From the NCBI RefSeq assembly GCF_903866365.1, contig NZ_CAIPNF010000352.1, forward strand, positions 1 through 64,000: a stretch of 64,000 nt of DNA. Reading direction: 5' to 3'. The notes beneath the pieces are model-generated. The model saw only the letters and a program-made list of their open reading frames with translations. It was not told where the DNA came from and made no database searches. Source of the DNA: an uncultured Thiocystis sp. GTDB lineage: Bacteria; Pseudomonadota; Gammaproteobacteria; Chromatiales; Chromatiaceae. Within the stretch, counting starts at the first letter, position 1. The number at the start of each line of letters is the position of its first letter. This document shows positions 1 through 10,105 of the stretch, piece by piece. Position numbers and translations under genes: made by a program.

Positions 1-851
1 GACTCCGCCGCCAGCGTCTCCGGCTCGACCAGGGCGTGTCGCACTCTCTCGGGCAGTTGTCCCAATAGTCGCCGAGGAGGCGGCGCGGGGATCTCCTCCG
101 CGGATTCGGGCCATCGAGAAGTCGATGACGGAGGGTCGATGAGGTTCAGTTCGCTGGGCAAACCGCTCGGAGCACCATCGGTTTCCGCCGCGCCCCGGCC
201 ATGGGCGAACGCGAGACGCGCGGCCGCGCCGGACAGCCCGGACCAGACCGCGCGCAAGCCCTGGAGGACGACAGCGCCCAGGCCATCCAGCAGCTTCAGC
301 CAGGAGATGCCGGAAAACAGCGTCGCGCTAACCAGCAAGGCGCCGCCCAAGAGTAAATCGGTGCCTGCAACGTTGAAGTTGTCCTGCATCCGGCGACTGA
401 CCATCAGGCCGAGTCCCCCGCCGGCGCCATTGGGAAGATTGAAGCCGAAGGTTCCGATATGGATCGAGGCGTAGCCGCAACCCGCGGCCAGCGTGACCAG
501 GAAACCGACCCAGCGCAGCGAGAGCAACCAAGCCCTCTGAGAAGGATCCTCGCCGCGTCCGCGGAACACCAGCCAGGCGCTCCAGACCACCATGAAGGGC
601 AGTAAATAGGCAAAAAACCCAAACAGATAGAGGACGACATCCGCGAACCAGGCACCAGCGCGACCGCCGGCATTGGTCACCAGACTGGTCTCGCCCACGT
701 AGGACCAGCCGGGATCCGCCGGCGAATAACTCGCCAGCGAAATCGCTAGATAAATCGCCCCGCACATGAGCGACCACATGGCACCCTCGCGCAACGCGCG
801 CTCCACGTAATCGCTGAACGTCAACTGACCGTAGCGTGTTGCCTGTGCCAT
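1..851 (-). CDS. ftsK: DNA translocase FtsK, N-terminal part (cut by window edge)
   Basis: The open frame begins at the ATG at 849-851 and runs off the start of the window without a stop (283 codons seen). GGAGAG lies five bases upstream of the ATG. The translation starts MAQATRYGQLTFSDYVERAL and holds four hydrophobic segments in the first 190 residues (for example AMWSLMCGAIYLAISLASY and YLFGFFAYLLPFMVVWSAW), then a Pro/Ser/Glu-rich linker. This is the layout of the FtsK 4TM membrane domain and linker. FtsK is a septal, ATP-driven DNA pump that helps resolve and segregate chromosome termini at division. The motor and gamma domains lie outside the window, so the call rests on the 4TM region only. 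Confidence 0.85.
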   Translation of the reverse strand, partial: MAQATRYGQLTFSDYVERALREGAMWSLMCGAIYLAISLASYSPADPGWSYVGETSLVTNAGGRAGAWFADVVLYLFGFFAYLLPFMVVWSAWLVFRGRGEDPSQRAWLLSLRWVGFLVTLAAGCGYASIHIGTFGFNLPNGAGGGLGLMVSRRMQDNFNVAGTDLLLGGALLVSATLFSGISWLKLLDGLGAVVLQGLRAVWSGLSGAAARLAFAHGRGAAETDGAPSGLPSELNLIDPPSSTSRWPESAEEIPAPPPRRLLGQLPERVRHALVEPETLAAE

Positions 852-1123
852 GTGTCTCTCCAAAATTGATTGAGGTATTCTAGCCTTACCGATGATTTTT
901 CGCGCGGTTTCCACGCAACTTGCCGCTTGTGGCCGGGATGCGCGCGGCGCCAGAATCACATGACAATTCCGCGGTTTTCGATCCAGATCACTGACTGCCG
1001 GGCGCAAGCGAATGTTATGATTCCAACTTTTCCAGGGTGACAGGGGCGTGTCGCATCGATCGCCGCTGGCGGCCGCGCGGCCGGGGTCACTCGACCCTCC
1101 CTTTGCTCGGGGCGCGATTTGGC

Positions 1124-3835
1124 ATGAAAATTCACATCACAAGCAAGCTACTGATCATCTTGATCCTCACCGCGCTCGTTCCGCTGTCGATCGTCGGCTG
1201 GGTCGGGTATCGCAGTACCCTCAATATCAGCCAGATCGCCTCGCAGGCGAATCGGGAGGTCGCGGAACTGGCGATGTCCGACAGTAGCGCGGCCCTGTCC
1301 GCCGAACTCAAAACCCGCTTGCTGGCCCTCACCGAACGCCATGCCGGCGATGTCAACGAAATCCTGAAGCAGGTGCAGGGCGATACGGTGAAGCTGGCCG
1401 ATTTCGGCACCTATCTCTACAACCATGCCGAGACCCTGAAACGCTACGCCTTGCCAAGTACCTACGAACCCGCGCCGGAACACAACTCCTTCGGCAGCCG
1501 ACAGGAAAACCGCAATTCCTGGCTCGCGGTCTTCGGGAATGGGGTTGACGGGAAGGGGCAGGTCAGCAAGGAAACGCTGAAGGAAATCCAACTCACCGAG
1601 TATATGGACATCCTCTTTAACAGCATCGCCGCGACCAACCCCTACGCGGTGCAGATGTACATCAATACCGCCGGACAGTTGTCGCGCGGCATGCCGTTCG
1701 TCAACGGCGAATTCTCATGGGTCGACGGTCCGAAGCAATTCAGCCAGGCACCGGATGTCACGGCGTTCGATTTCTATTATCTGGCCGACGCCGCGCACAA
1801 CCCGGATCGCGGCCCCGAGTGGACGGAGCTTTACTGGGATCCGGCGGGGCTCGGCTGGATGGTTTCCAGTATCGCGCCGGTCTATCGGGGGGAAAAGCTG
1901 GTCGCCGTCACCGGTATCGACATTACCCTGGATCAAATCGTCAAGGGCATCCTGAACCTCCAGGTCGAAGAGAGCGGTTTCGCCTTTCTGATGTCGCGCG
2001 CGGGTCAGGCCATCGCGTTCCCGGAACGGGCGTCCGAGTTTCTCGAATTCCAGGGCAGTTTCGAGGGCGAATTCAAGCGCAATGAGGCCTTTGCCCATCA
2101 GTTGACCAAGGTGCGCGATCCGGCCTTTCAGCGGATTGTCGCGGCCATGAGCCAGGGCGCGCACGAACTGACCACCTATACCGATGCCAAGACCGGCAAG
2201 GAATATTTTCTCGCCTATCACCCGATCCCGGTCACGGGCTGGAGCGTCGCCATCGCGGTGCCCGTGCAGGAGGTGATCGCACCGGCGCTGCTGACCAATC
2301 AGAAGATCGAGCAGAGCCGCGAGCGCACCGCCACCATGCTGAACGCGCGCGCGCAGTCGCTGGTCGAGACCTTTTTGTGGCTGCTGTTCGGGATCGTGCT
2401 GGCCTTGATTCCGGTCGCGCTGGTCTTCGCGCGCAGTATTTCGCGACCGATCCATCAGCTGGCCGAGGGGTCGCGGCGGGTCGGTGCGGGAGAACTCGAT
2501 CATCGGATCCAACTGCATTCCGGCGACGAGATCGAGGATCTGGCGGTGACCTTCAATCAGATGGCGGACGATTTGCAGGCCAAGATCGACGAGATCGAGA
2601 CCGCCAACCTGGAATTGCTGGAACTCGATCAGCTCAAGTCCAAATTTATCTCGATGGCCTCGCACGAACTGCGCACGCCGCTGATCGCGATCCAGGGGTA
2701 TGTGGATCTGATTCGCGAGGGGAAAGGGGGGGAGATTTCGCCGGCCCAGCACAAGATGCTGGATACCGTCTCGCGCAACGCGACCCGGCTGGCCCGCATC
2801 GTCGCCGAACTGCTCGACATTTCGCGCATCGAGGAGAACAAACTGGTGCTGGAACGCATGCCGGTTTCGTTGAGCCGGATCGTCCGGGAGATTGCCGACG
2901 AACAGCAGCCCTATCTCGACAGTCGGGGCCACACGCTGACCCTGGAACTCGCCGAGGACCTGCCGCTGGTCAACGGCGATCTGGATCGTCTGTCCCAGGT
3001 GGTGATCAACCTGCTGGGGAATGCGGTGAAATACACCCCCGATGGGGGGCAAATCAAGATCGCTGTCCAGGCGCGGGACGGGCAGGTGCATCTGGAGGTG
3101 AGCGATAACGGCATCGGGATTCGCCAGGAGGATCTCGGGAAACTCTTCAAGCGGTTCTCGACGCTCGGCGATATCACCAAGCACCGCACCGGCAAGAACG
3201 AATTCATGGCGGGCGGCACCGGTCTTGGGCTCTCCATCGTCCAGGGCATCGTGCAGGCCCACGAGGGCGAGATCCAGGTGGAGAGCGAATACGGCCAGGG
3301 CAGCACCTTCCGGGTGATCCTGCCGATCGCCGCGGATCAGACGCCGCTCAGCGACGACTCCGTCGTCAGGCCGCCGCGCGTGCGCACAGCGGACGAGAGT
3401 GCGCCCGCGTTCAAGGTCATTCATTTCGAGCAACCGGAGGAGCCCCAGATCGATCTGCCCGAGGACCAGCGTCTTTCCATCCTGGTGGTCGATGACGAGG
3501 CGGATGTGATCACGTTCACGCGCGATCTGCTCGAAGAGCGCTATACGATTCTCAGCGCGCTGACCAGCGCGACCGCCATCCGGGAGGCGATCAGCCGCAA
3601 GCCGGATCTGGTGCTGCTGGACGCCTGGATCCCCGGCATTTCCGGCTACGATATCTGTCGTACCCTCAAGCGCAACAGCAACACGCGGGATACGCCGATC
3701 ATCATCTTCACCGCCGCCACCCAGCAGATCGACGAGCAGCGCGCGCGCGAGGCCGGCGCGGACGGCTTTGTCACCAAGCCCTTCCGCCGCGAGCAGATGA
3801 TCGAGCTGATCGAGAGCTTCCGGGGCCGCGCCTAA
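1124..3835 (+). CDS. Membrane hybrid sensor histidine kinase (Cache-HAMP-HisKA-HATPase-REC)
   Basis: A sensor kinase of 903 residues. A transmembrane helix follows the start ([20 protein letters not shown]). A long periplasmic region of the dCache type comes next, then a second membrane helix ([17 protein letters not shown]) and a HAMP segment. The H-box SHELRTP has the phospho-acceptor at His514. The N-box (NLLGNAVKY), G1 (DNGIGI) and G2 (GTGLGLS) follow, and a C-terminal receiver has the acceptor Asp833 (LLDAWIPG) and Lys in VTKPF. The frame is open from 1037, but the ATG at 1124 is preferred because it puts the membrane helix at the N-terminus. The ligand cannot be told from sequence. The stop overlaps the next start (TAATG), so the two kinases are translationally coupled. 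Confidence 0.9.
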   Translation: MKIHITSKLLIILILTALVPLSIVGWVGYRSTLNISQIASQANREVAELAMSDSSAALSAELKTRLLALTERHAGDVNEILKQVQGDTVKLADFGTYLYNHAETLKRYALPSTYEPAPEHNSFGSRQENRNSWLAVFGNGVDGKGQVSKETLKEIQLTEYMDILFNSIAATNPYAVQMYINTAGQLSRGMPFVNGEFSWVDGPKQFSQAPDVTAFDFYYLADAAHNPDRGPEWTELYWDPAGLGWMVSSIAPVYRGEKLVAVTGIDITLDQIVKGILNLQVEESGFAFLMSRAGQAIAFPERASEFLEFQGSFEGEFKRNEAFAHQLTKVRDPAFQRIVAAMSQGAHELTTYTDAKTGKEYFLAYHPIPVTGWSVAIAVPVQEVIAPALLTNQKIEQSRERTATMLNARAQSLVETFLWLLFGIVLALIPVALVFARSISRPIHQLAEGSRRVGAGELDHRIQLHSGDEIEDLAVTFNQMADDLQAKIDEIETANLELLELDQLKSKFISMASHELRTPLIAIQGYVDLIREGKGGEISPAQHKMLDTVSRNATRLARIVAELLDISRIEENKLVLERMPVSLSRIVREIADEQQPYLDSRGHTLTLELAEDLPLVNGDLDRLSQVVINLLGNAVKYTPDGGQIKIAVQARDGQVHLEVSDNGIGIRQEDLGKLFKRFSTLGDITKHRTGKNEFMAGGTGLGLSIVQGIVQAHEGEIQVESEYGQGSTFRVILPIAADQTPLSDDSVVRPPRVRTADESAPAFKVIHFEQPEEPQIDLPEDQRLSILVVDDEADVITFTRDLLEERYTILSALTSATAIREAISRKPDLVLLDAWIPGISGYDICRTLKRNSNTRDTPIIIFTAATQQIDEQRAREAGADGFVTKPFRREQMIELIESFRGRA

Positions 3836-5532
3836 TGGTTCAGCGCCCGACACTGCTGATCGTGGATGACGAGCAGAGTATTCGCGAATTTATCCACGAA
3901 ATCTTCAAGGACCAATACGACATCCTGCAAGCGGCCGATGGCACGGACGCGCTGGTGATGCTGGAATCCGAGGAGACGATCGATGTCGTCCTGCTCGACA
4001 TCATGATGCCCGGTCTGGATGGCTTCGAGGTGCTGGAGATTCTCCAATCCAATCCGCACCTGGCGCATCTGCGCGTCATCATGCTCAGCGCCAAGAGCGA
4101 TGTCGACAGCAAGGTCAGGGCCTTCGCGGCGGGCGCGGTGGACTTCGTCAACAAACCCTTCGAGGTAGGCGAGCTGGCGGCCCGCCTGAACACCCAGGCC
4201 CGCCTGAGCCGCGCCGATGCCGAACTCAAACAGGCCAAGTCGGACGCGGAGTCGGCGAATCGCGCGAAGAGCGAGTTTCTGGCGAACATGAGCCATGAAA
4301 TCCGCACCCCGCTCAACGCCATCATCGGCATGAGCGAACTGCTGACGACGACCCCACTGGACGTGACCCAGCGCGACTATGTCGACATCATCGAGACCAG
4401 CGGCAATGCACTGCTGTTTCTGATTAACGATATCCTCGATTACTCGAAGATCGAGGCAGGGATGCTCGAACTGCATCCCCTCCGCTTCGTCCTCCAGGAG
4501 TGCGTGCAAGGCGCGCTGGATCTCGTCAAGAACAAGGCGTGGGAAAAGCAGCTCCGGCTGACGGTCGAACTGGACCCGAGCCTGCCGCGCGAATTCGTCG
4601 GGGACGACCATCGTCTGAGACAGATCATCGTCAATCTGGTCAGCAACGCGGTGAAGTTCACCGAGCGCGGGAGTATCGCCCTCGCGCTGACCGGACAGGA
4701 GGCGTCTTCCTCGCCTGCCTTGCTCGGCGGCGCGACGGCAGCGGGCGGCCTGGAGGCGGAGCGCGTCTATCGGCTGGTCTTGACGGTGCGGGATACCGGC
4801 GTCGGCATTCCCCGGGAGGCGCAGTCGCGGCTGTTCCAAAAATTCACCCAGGTCGACGCCTCCACGACCCGACGTTATGGCGGAACCGGTCTGGGTCTGG
4901 CGATCTGCCGGCGTTTGTCCGAGTTGATGGGCGGAAGCATCGATGTCGAGAGTGCCGGCGTGCCAGGGCTGGGCAGCACCTTTCGCTGCACCTGGTCGAT
5001 GCCGGCCGTCCGACAGGGGCAGGCGACTGAGTCAGGCTCCGACAGCGTGAGCAGTGGACGCGCGTTGGTCGTCGAGGATCGCGCGGTCAGGGATCCAGCG
5101 GTCACGCCCGCATTGGATCTGGACCCGCCGACCGACCCGCCGCCGAGGTTGCGCATCCTGCTGGCCGAGGACAACCCGATCAACCAGATGGTGGCCCTGA
5201 AGCTCTTAAAGCATCTGGGTCTTCAGGCCGACATTGTCAATAATGGCGCGGAGGCCGTCGAGGCTGTCAGACAAAATGTCTACGATGTGATTCTGATGGA
5301 TGTCCAGATGCCGGAACTCGATGGCATCAGCGCCAGTCGCCAGATTCGACAACTGCCTCCAAGCCATCGTCAGCCAAGGATCATTGCACTGACCGCCAAT
5401 GCGACGGCGGATGATCGCCAAGCCTGTCTGGACGCTGGCATGAATGACTTTGCAACCAAACCGATACGCATGGAAAAGCTGGTCGAGTTATTGCACCAGG
5501 GAGCATTCGGGGATCCTGTGCGTAGCGCCTGA
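3835..5532 (+). CDS. Soluble hybrid histidine kinase (REC-HisKA-HATPase-REC)
   Basis: A protein of 565 residues with no membrane segment. An N-terminal receiver (acceptor Asp55 in LLDIMMPG) is followed by a short coiled linker, the H-box MSHEIRTP (His154), an N-box (NLVSNAVKF), G boxes (DTGVGIP, GTGLGLA) and a C-terminal receiver (acceptor Asp489 in LMDVQMPE). It starts inside the stop of the upstream kinase. A front receiver suggests it takes phosphate from another kinase, plausibly the upstream membrane protein, and passes it on. There is no Hpt domain or DNA-binding output domain in the pair, so the final response regulator must be encoded elsewhere. The output is unknown. Confidence 0.9.
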   Translation: MVQRPTLLIVDDEQSIREFIHEIFKDQYDILQAADGTDALVMLESEETIDVVLLDIMMPGLDGFEVLEILQSNPHLAHLRVIMLSAKSDVDSKVRAFAAGAVDFVNKPFEVGELAARLNTQARLSRADAELKQAKSDAESANRAKSEFLANMSHEIRTPLNAIIGMSELLTTTPLDVTQRDYVDIIETSGNALLFLINDILDYSKIEAGMLELHPLRFVLQECVQGALDLVKNKAWEKQLRLTVELDPSLPREFVGDDHRLRQIIVNLVSNAVKFTERGSIALALTGQEASSSPALLGGATAAGGLEAERVYRLVLTVRDTGVGIPREAQSRLFQKFTQVDASTTRRYGGTGLGLAICRRLSELMGGSIDVESAGVPGLGSTFRCTWSMPAVRQGQATESGSDSVSSGRALVVEDRAVRDPAVTPALDLDPPTDPPPRLRILLAEDNPINQMVALKLLKHLGLQADIVNNGAEAVEAVRQNVYDVILMDVQMPELDGISASRQIRQLPPSHRQPRIIALTANATADDRQACLDAGMNDFATKPIRMEKLVELLHQGAFGDPVRSA

Positions 5533-5633
5533 ATCAGGTCGCGCAAGGCGCGAGCCGATGCGTGCCCGCGCGCGTCTGGACTGTCGTGCGAGAAAGGCGG
5601 GGGATTTGGTCGGCGCGTTCTTTGAGCAAGAAA

Positions 5634-5661
5634 CCGCGGGATCCACCATCGGATCCCGCGG
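5634..5661 (-). terminator. Hairpin terminator behind the cold-shock gene
   Basis: A perfect 11-bp inverted repeat (CCGCGGGATCC and its complement) encloses a six-base loop. Read on the minus strand, the stem is followed by TTTCTTG. It lies about 45 bases past the stop of the cold-shock gene. The tract is not a pure T run, so this is a probable rather than a textbook intrinsic terminator. Confidence 0.6.
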
Positions 5662-5707
5662 ATGTCACTCATGGGACGATGTTACCGGTAACCGGTCAAA
5701 CCGCCGA

Positions 5708-5920
5708 TCAGTTCGGAGTGACATTCTCTGCTTGCGGCCCCTTGGGACCCTGGGTCACTTCCATCGTCACTCGCTGACCTTCGAGCAGGGTTTTCCGCCC
5801 CGCGCCATTGATGGCACTGTGATGGACGAACACGTCCTTGCCACCTTCCCGTTCGATGAAACCGTAGCCCTTCTCGTCATTGAACCACTTGACCGTACCG
5901 GAAACCAATTCGCCTGCCAT
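5708..5920 (-). CDS. Cold-shock domain protein (CspA family)
   Basis: Seventy residues, the usual length for a single cold-shock domain. Both RNA-binding motifs are present: RNP1 as KGYGFIE and RNP2 as VFVHHS. The N-terminal GTVKWFND is also typical. Members bind single-stranded RNA or DNA and melt RNA secondary structure. A Shine-Dalgarno-like GAGGT sits just upstream of the start. The gene is monocistronic between its own hairpin terminator and a long leader with a stem-loop at 6001-6018, as is common for csp genes that are controlled after transcription. Which paralogue it is (CspA, CspD, CspE type) cannot be decided. Confidence 0.93.
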   Translation of the reverse strand: MAGELVSGTVKWFNDEKGYGFIEREGGKDVFVHHSAINGAGRKTLLEGQRVTMEVTQGPKGPQAENVTPN

Positions 5921-6000
5921 ATCGACCTCATCACTTTAGACGTACCAACTTGCGTTGGCATTACTCAAACCGGATCTCTTCTTGAGACCAGTTTCACTGC

Positions 6001-6018
6001 CCACTCGAACACGAGTGG
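6001..6018 (-). promoter_or_regulatory. Stem-loop in the cold-shock gene leader
   Basis: CCACTCG, four bases, then CGAGTGG form a perfect seven-bp stem about 80 bases upstream of the csp start. Structured long leaders are known for csp genes, so a role in temperature-dependent translation is an inference. The rest of 5921-6370 shows no gene that I can support. Confidence 0.35.
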
Positions 6019-6370
6019 AATTCACCGCGAGCATCATCCGTTTGTTGAATCGTTCGTTTCAATCGGCACCGGACGCTCAAGACCCGAGGAAAACTCAAGT
6101 CGAGCAGGTGGCGAAGGGTCACGGATGGGTCATGCATACTAGACAAAAAAGAAGGAAATCAGGTTACTGTAATGAAGATGTTGAATGACGGCACGCGGTA
6201 CCGGATAGCACACAAAGAGTCATGGCTTGAAGGCTGTCGAACCGTCTTGGGATACGCATGAGCCGATTTTCGCTGCATCCGTTGCTTCATGGAAGAGTAG
6301 TGTACATCGAAACTCCAAAAAGTCTCCCGAATAAATGAAATTTCAGGACGAAAACCCCAACCGCGCCGAG

Positions 6371-6420
6371 CCGACGCGCATCCCGAGACGCGCCCCTCAA
6401 CGGGGCGGGGCGCGCGTCGG
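6371..6420 (-). terminator. Strong nested hairpin behind the DUF2061 gene
   Basis: An outer nine-bp inverted repeat (CCGACGCGC at 6371-6379, its complement at 6412-6420) encloses an inner CGCCCC/GGGGCG stem with a five-base loop. It lies 12 bases past the stop of the small membrane protein gene on the minus strand. A T-rich GGGGTTTTCG follows only after some distance. It may end transcription or protect the 3' end of the message. Confidence 0.4.
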
Positions 6421-6432
6421 GAGCCGGGCAGA

Positions 6433-6627
6433 TTATGCAGGGAGAGGGTGTTGGCGTGCGTGACGCACGCGCTCCCACATTTTTTCGTGGAAGAAGTAGG
6501 CGACCGTGTTGACCGCCGGTTCCACGAAGGCAATGGCGCCTCCGACCACGACGCTCCCCGTCATCAGATAGGCCACGGTGAAAGCCACGGTCATGTGGAC
6601 TGCGCCGAAAGTGAGTGTTTTTGTCAT
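6433..6627 (-). CDS. DUF2061 small membrane protein
   Basis: Sixty-four residues with two hydrophobic stretches (VHMTVAFTVAYLMTGSVVVG and GAIAFVEPAVNTVAYFF) ending in FHEKMWER. The motif EPAVNTVAYFFHEK is characteristic of the DUF2061 family of small inner-membrane proteins. A clear ribosome site (GGAGGAAAGG) precedes the ATG. The function of the family is not known. It stands alone, ending before the strong hairpin at 6371-6420. Confidence 0.85.
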   Translation of the reverse strand: MTKTLTFGAVHMTVAFTVAYLMTGSVVVGGAIAFVEPAVNTVAYFFHEKMWERVRHARQHPLPA

Positions 6628-6675
6628 GGCCCTTTCCTCCGTTTTGCTGTTGGGAAGGAGTGTAGCCTGGAGCAG

Positions 6676-7368
6676 TCAAGACGCTCCTGTCGCCGACGTT
6701 TGCGTGACCCGATCCCGGAGATAAACCGGGGCCGCCAGTTCTGGCGAGACCTGCCGACCCGCGCGCCATTGCGCGGCCGCCATGACGACAATGTCGCGGG
6801 CCTCGCACCGAGGGTCCGGATTGACGCCGGCCAGGGCGTCGCCGACGCGGACCGTCAAACTTGCTGCGTGGGCCGCCCATCCCGGTCCAACCCCGTACCA
6901 GCCCTGACCGGCCGGCAACTCGACGCGATCCGGCGGGCAGACCGCTTCCTCGCCGCAGGGCGCGGCAAGTCCGTCCTCGCCCACCTCGAAGCAGCCCCAG
7001 TACACCTCGCCCATGCGGGCGTCGAGCGCCGTCAGCAGACGCCGTTGTCCGCCACGGCGAAACTGACCCTGAGCCAGGGCGCCCAGTGTCGAGACCGGCA
7101 CGACCGGGAGATCGGCGCCGAATGCCGCGCCCTGGATGACCGCGGCCGCGATCCGCACCCCGGTAAACGAACCGGGACCGCAGCCGAAGGCCATGGCATC
7201 CAGCGCATTGACGCGCAGACCGGCCCGCTCCAGCAAGTTCTGCATCATGGGCAGGATGCGTTCGCCGTGTCGACGGGGAGCGATTTCAAACACTTGCTCG
7301 ATCATTCCATCAATCAGAAGCGCGGCGGAGCAGGCATCGCCGGAGGTATCGATCGCAAGCAGTTTCAT
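6676..7368 (-). CDS. tsaB: tRNA t6A37 biosynthesis protein TsaB
   Basis: A protein of 230 residues that opens MKLLAIDTSGDACSAALL, carries RRHGERILP and has the conserved GPGSFTGVRI stretch, all hallmarks of TsaB (YeaZ) in the ASKHA fold. TsaB is the non-catalytic partner that dimerises with TsaD and, with TsaE, transfers threonylcarbamoyl to adenosine 37 of ANN-decoding tRNAs in the cytoplasm. It lies 24 bases downstream of an unidentified gene on the same strand, so the two are probably cotranscribed. TrmO, which methylates the t6A product, is encoded at 21017-21730. Confidence 0.93.
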   Translation of the reverse strand: MKLLAIDTSGDACSAALLIDGMIEQVFEIAPRRHGERILPMMQNLLERAGLRVNALDAMAFGCGPGSFTGVRIAAAVIQGAAFGADLPVVPVSTLGALAQGQFRRGGQRRLLTALDARMGEVYWGCFEVGEDGLAAPCGEEAVCPPDRVELPAGQGWYGVGPGWAAHAASLTVRVGDALAGVNPDPRCEARDIVVMAAAQWRAGRQVSPELAAPVYLRDRVTQTSATGAS

Positions 7369-7392
7369 GAAGGCCTGAAGATGAAGACGAGT

Positions 7393-8304
7393 TCACGCGA
7401 ATGGACTCCGAGGGGAATCGATCTTATACCCGATCCCGTCGATCCGATGGATAAAAGAGTAGGGTGGCTGCAACACCCAGCCGCGAAAGGCGGCATGCAG
7501 CGGACCGGCCAGTTGGCGAGGCGGTTCGTCTTCGAGCATGGGCACCAGAAACAGCCTGATTCGGCCCAACATCCGTTGCGGGTCCTCCAGCAGGGTTTGC
7601 GTGGCCCAGCCGGCCAGTCCCTCCAGGAAAACGTCGGTGCGGACCAGGGACGGATGCAGATGCGCGGCCAGTCCAAACAAGAGGAGCTGTTTGTATTCCA
7701 GTTCGGGGTCGGTCCAACCGGTTCCGCTGTCCACTGGCGCGATAGCCGACATCGGCATCACGCGCTGGGCCAGGAGATAGACATGGAGTGCGTGAAGATC
7801 GAGCCAGGTTTTTTCTGGAAGAGGGGTGTTCCAGAGCGCCGCGTAGCGAATCTGTCGCTTGGCGAACCGGAACAGATTCCGCATCGTCCAATCGCGTCTG
7901 CGGAATTCCCGGTTGGACAGGAGACAACCCTGCCGGTCGATCTGGCGCAGCGTCTGGTTCAGGTTCACGAACATGAGTCGGTCGAGACGCTGTTCGAGGG
8001 TGACGCCGGACATGAGCGAGACGGCTTTGCCGATGGCCAACCCCGGTTTCGGCAGACCGGCGCAGGTCTTGAGCAGGGGCCTTTTCAGGGCGGACAGGGC
8101 GGCGAGTCGCCGGCTGGTGGAAAGCTCCGATCGGCGCAATTTTTCCAAGGCCAGAATCAGCGCTGGCCCGGACTGGCGTATCCCGGCGGCGCGCAGATCG
8201 GTCAGCCAGTCGCCCAATTTCTCCAGACTGCCGTCGAAGCGCGGCCGCGTGCATTCCCGGATGGCGAGCGGGGATGGCAGTGAAGGGGCATCGAAGGTCA
8301 GCAT
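7393..8304 (-). CDS. Conserved-looking protein of unknown function upstream of tsaB
   Basis: A protein of 303 residues starting at an ATG with GGAG eight bases upstream. The frame stays open much further 5', but that part runs antiparallel through the PfkB gene and is not real. The sequence is mostly helical, rich in Leu and Arg, with no signal peptide and no membrane segment. It contains LEKLGDWLTDLRAAG near the start and RRDWTMRNLFRFAKRQIRY in the middle. The N-terminal part reminds me of helical regions in some proteobacterial PilZ-type proteins, but no PilZ RxxxR motif is visible, so I do not name a function. It is followed closely by tsaB. Confidence 0.65.
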   Translation of the reverse strand: MLTFDAPSLPSPLAIRECTRPRFDGSLEKLGDWLTDLRAAGIRQSGPALILALEKLRRSELSTSRRLAALSALKRPLLKTCAGLPKPGLAIGKAVSLMSGVTLEQRLDRLMFVNLNQTLRQIDRQGCLLSNREFRRRDWTMRNLFRFAKRQIRYAALWNTPLPEKTWLDLHALHVYLLAQRVMPMSAIAPVDSGTGWTDPELEYKQLLLFGLAAHLHPSLVRTDVFLEGLAGWATQTLLEDPQRMLGRIRLFLVPMLEDEPPRQLAGPLHAAFRGWVLQPPYSFIHRIDGIGYKIDSPRSPFA

Positions 8305-8489
8305 GACGCATACTCCGATCACGAATCGACGGACAGCCGCGCGCATCCGGATGTGGGCCGCGGTCCGTCGGTTGCTGGACGATGGATTCGGTGTGGTTAC
8401 CTGAAAGGCTACCCTCAAGCGGCGAATGGGGATGACGATGGGTGCGCAATTCGGCGGATTCGTTGGGAACGAATTCGCCGTTTTGAGAC

Positions 8490-9479
8490 TTACCGAAAGG
8501 ATTTTAGGATCGATTGGGTTTCCGTGGCCGAGATTCGCGGTCCGAGACTCGTGACCAATTTGGCCGAGGCGGCGGAGGCGAGATCGCCCGCGCGCTGGTG
8601 GTCCCAGCCCTGGCTCAGACCGAAGAGGAAGGCCCCGGCGAACATGTCTCCGGCGCCGACCGTGTCCACGGCATCCACCTTGACCGGGGCAATCTCGATC
8701 AGCGTTGTGCCATCCCAGACCAGTGCGCCCTCGGGACCGCGGGTGATGGCAAAGCTCCTGCTGACGGTTTTGAGATAGTCCACCGCGCGCGACAGATCCT
8801 CGCTGCCGGCCATGCCCATGGCCTCGAATTCGTTGGCGAACAGCAGATCGACGCCGGAGCCGATCATCTCCAGCAATCCGTGTTTGAAGAACTTGACCAT
8901 GTTGGGATCGGACAGCGAGATGGCGGTCTTGACGCCGGCCGCGTCCGCGATCCGCTTGGCCGCGATGGAGGCGTCGCGCGCGGCATCCGAGGTCACCAGA
9001 TAGCCTTCGGTGTAGAACCAGTCGGAATCCCGCAGCGCGTCTTCCACCAATTCCTGGGCGGAGAGATCGCCGCTGACGCCGAGGAAGGTGCACATGGTGC
9101 GGTCGCTGTCCGGAGTCACCAGTACCACGCAGCGCCCGGTGTGGCCCTGGGCCTTCTCGGTATGGTGGTTGGTGTCGACCCCGCCATCGAGAAGATCCCG
9201 CATGTAGAAATGGCCTAGCTCGTCGTCGGCGACCTTGCAGGAGTAAAAGCCTTTCCCGCCGAACTGGCTGAAGGCGATGATCGAATTGGCCGCCGATCCG
9301 CCGGAGCCGCGTTGATGATGGTGGTCTTTGAGATGGTGCATGATGCCCGTCTGCTGGGCCTCGTCGACCAGGGTCATGACCCCTTTGTCGATCCCGAGAA
9401 TGCCCAGATCATGGGGCTCCACCTCATACTCCAGATCGACCAGCGCGTTGCCGATTCCGTAGATGTGATATTTCGACAT
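8490..9479 (-). CDS. PfkB-family carbohydrate/nucleoside kinase (adenosine kinase-like)
   Basis: A protein of 329 residues of the ribokinase/PfkB fold. The N-terminal GIGNALVDLEYEV and the glycine-rich RGSGGSAANSIIAF (residues 58-70) bind the sugar. DTVGAGD at residues 272-278 holds the catalytic Asp and anion hole. The family phosphorylates sugars or nucleosides with ATP in the cytoplasm. The overall pattern resembles proteobacterial proteins labelled adenosine kinase, but the substrate cannot be fixed by sequence. The gene stands alone on the minus strand; 8305-8489 holds no supported gene. Confidence 0.85.
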   Translation of the reverse strand: MSKYHIYGIGNALVDLEYEVEPHDLGILGIDKGVMTLVDEAQQTGIMHHLKDHHHQRGSGGSAANSIIAFSQFGGKGFYSCKVADDELGHFYMRDLLDGGVDTNHHTEKAQGHTGRCVVLVTPDSDRTMCTFLGVSGDLSAQELVEDALRDSDWFYTEGYLVTSDAARDASIAAKRIADAAGVKTAISLSDPNMVKFFKHGLLEMIGSGVDLLFANEFEAMGMAGSEDLSRAVDYLKTVSRSFAITRGPEGALVWDGTTLIEIAPVKVDAVDTVGAGDMFAGAFLFGLSQGWDHQRAGDLASAASAKLVTSLGPRISATETQSILKSFR

Positions 9480-9779
9480 GCTTGCTCCGTGGGGAAGTCG
9501 GTGAAAGGGAGCAATTGTACAGGCTGGCGCCAGGCGATCCGACTTCGTTGATCGGTTGGCGTGACCCAGCCAGCCAAGCGTCTAGCAGATCCCCCTTCCG
9601 CTTTGCCTTATCGCCGCATCGGAACTATCTTTTTCCGCAAGATTGACCAGTTTTACTGGACGTCTCCATCCCTCGGTGTCAAAGCTTGTACAAACGCGAC
9701 CAGTGTTTGGAAGGAATCCGGCCGTCCTTTCTACAATGTGGTCGAGATATCGCCGTCGCATGGAGCAAAAGGGTGTCGC

Positions 9780-10105
9780 GTGCACACTGGGTTATTTTAG
9801 GCCGACGACGAGAGCGTCTGACGGGCCGGGCATCCGAAGCGGCGGTTGCAACCCACGATGCGCCATTGGCGCGCGAGGCGCTTAGCCGTCTGCTGCGTTC
9901 GGGCACGGACTGCGAGCTGGAGTTGCTTTGCGGGCTGCCGCGCCGTGCCTCGCTGGCCGTGGCGCGCGAACTTGGCGTGCCGGTTCGCCTTTACATACCC
10001 TTTGGCGCGGCGTGGCTCCCTTATGCCTTGGGACAGGTGGCGCGGAACCCACGGATGTTGTCGTGGGTGGTACGCGACACCTTCAATGCACTGTTCAGGG
10101 CGTGA
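9780..10105 (+). pseudogene. C-terminal remnant of a proline dehydrogenase-family gene
   Basis: The frame ending at 10105 encodes VATHDAPLAREALSRLL, then ELELLCGLPRRASLAVAREL, then VPVRLYIPFGAAWLPYALGQ. This is the order of motifs at the end of the FAD barrel of proline dehydrogenases: the VATHD strand, the E-x-x-x-G-L segment and the R-x-Y-x-P-x-G loop. The N-terminal two thirds are absent, and upstream sequence in the frame looks random. I therefore read it as a decayed gene fragment. The boundary at 9780 is approximate. The rest of 9480-10233 shows only a short palindrome at 9647-9659. Confidence 0.6.

Noticed and set aside
1715-3853. A 712-codon open frame on the minus strand opposite the first histidine kinase
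   Set aside because: It is antiparallel to a complete kinase with all motifs; its translation is rich in Arg, Asp and Gly with no domain, as expected for a GC-rich antisense frame.
8305-9093. A 5' extension of the unidentified gene upstream of tsaB to 566 codons
   Set aside because: The extension is antisense-phase sequence within the PfkB kinase gene and has no protein-like pattern; an ATG with GGAG exists at 8304.
9647-9659. CCAG-TTTTA-CTGG palindrome as a terminator
   Set aside because: The stem is only four bp and is not followed by a T run; no gene ends close to it.
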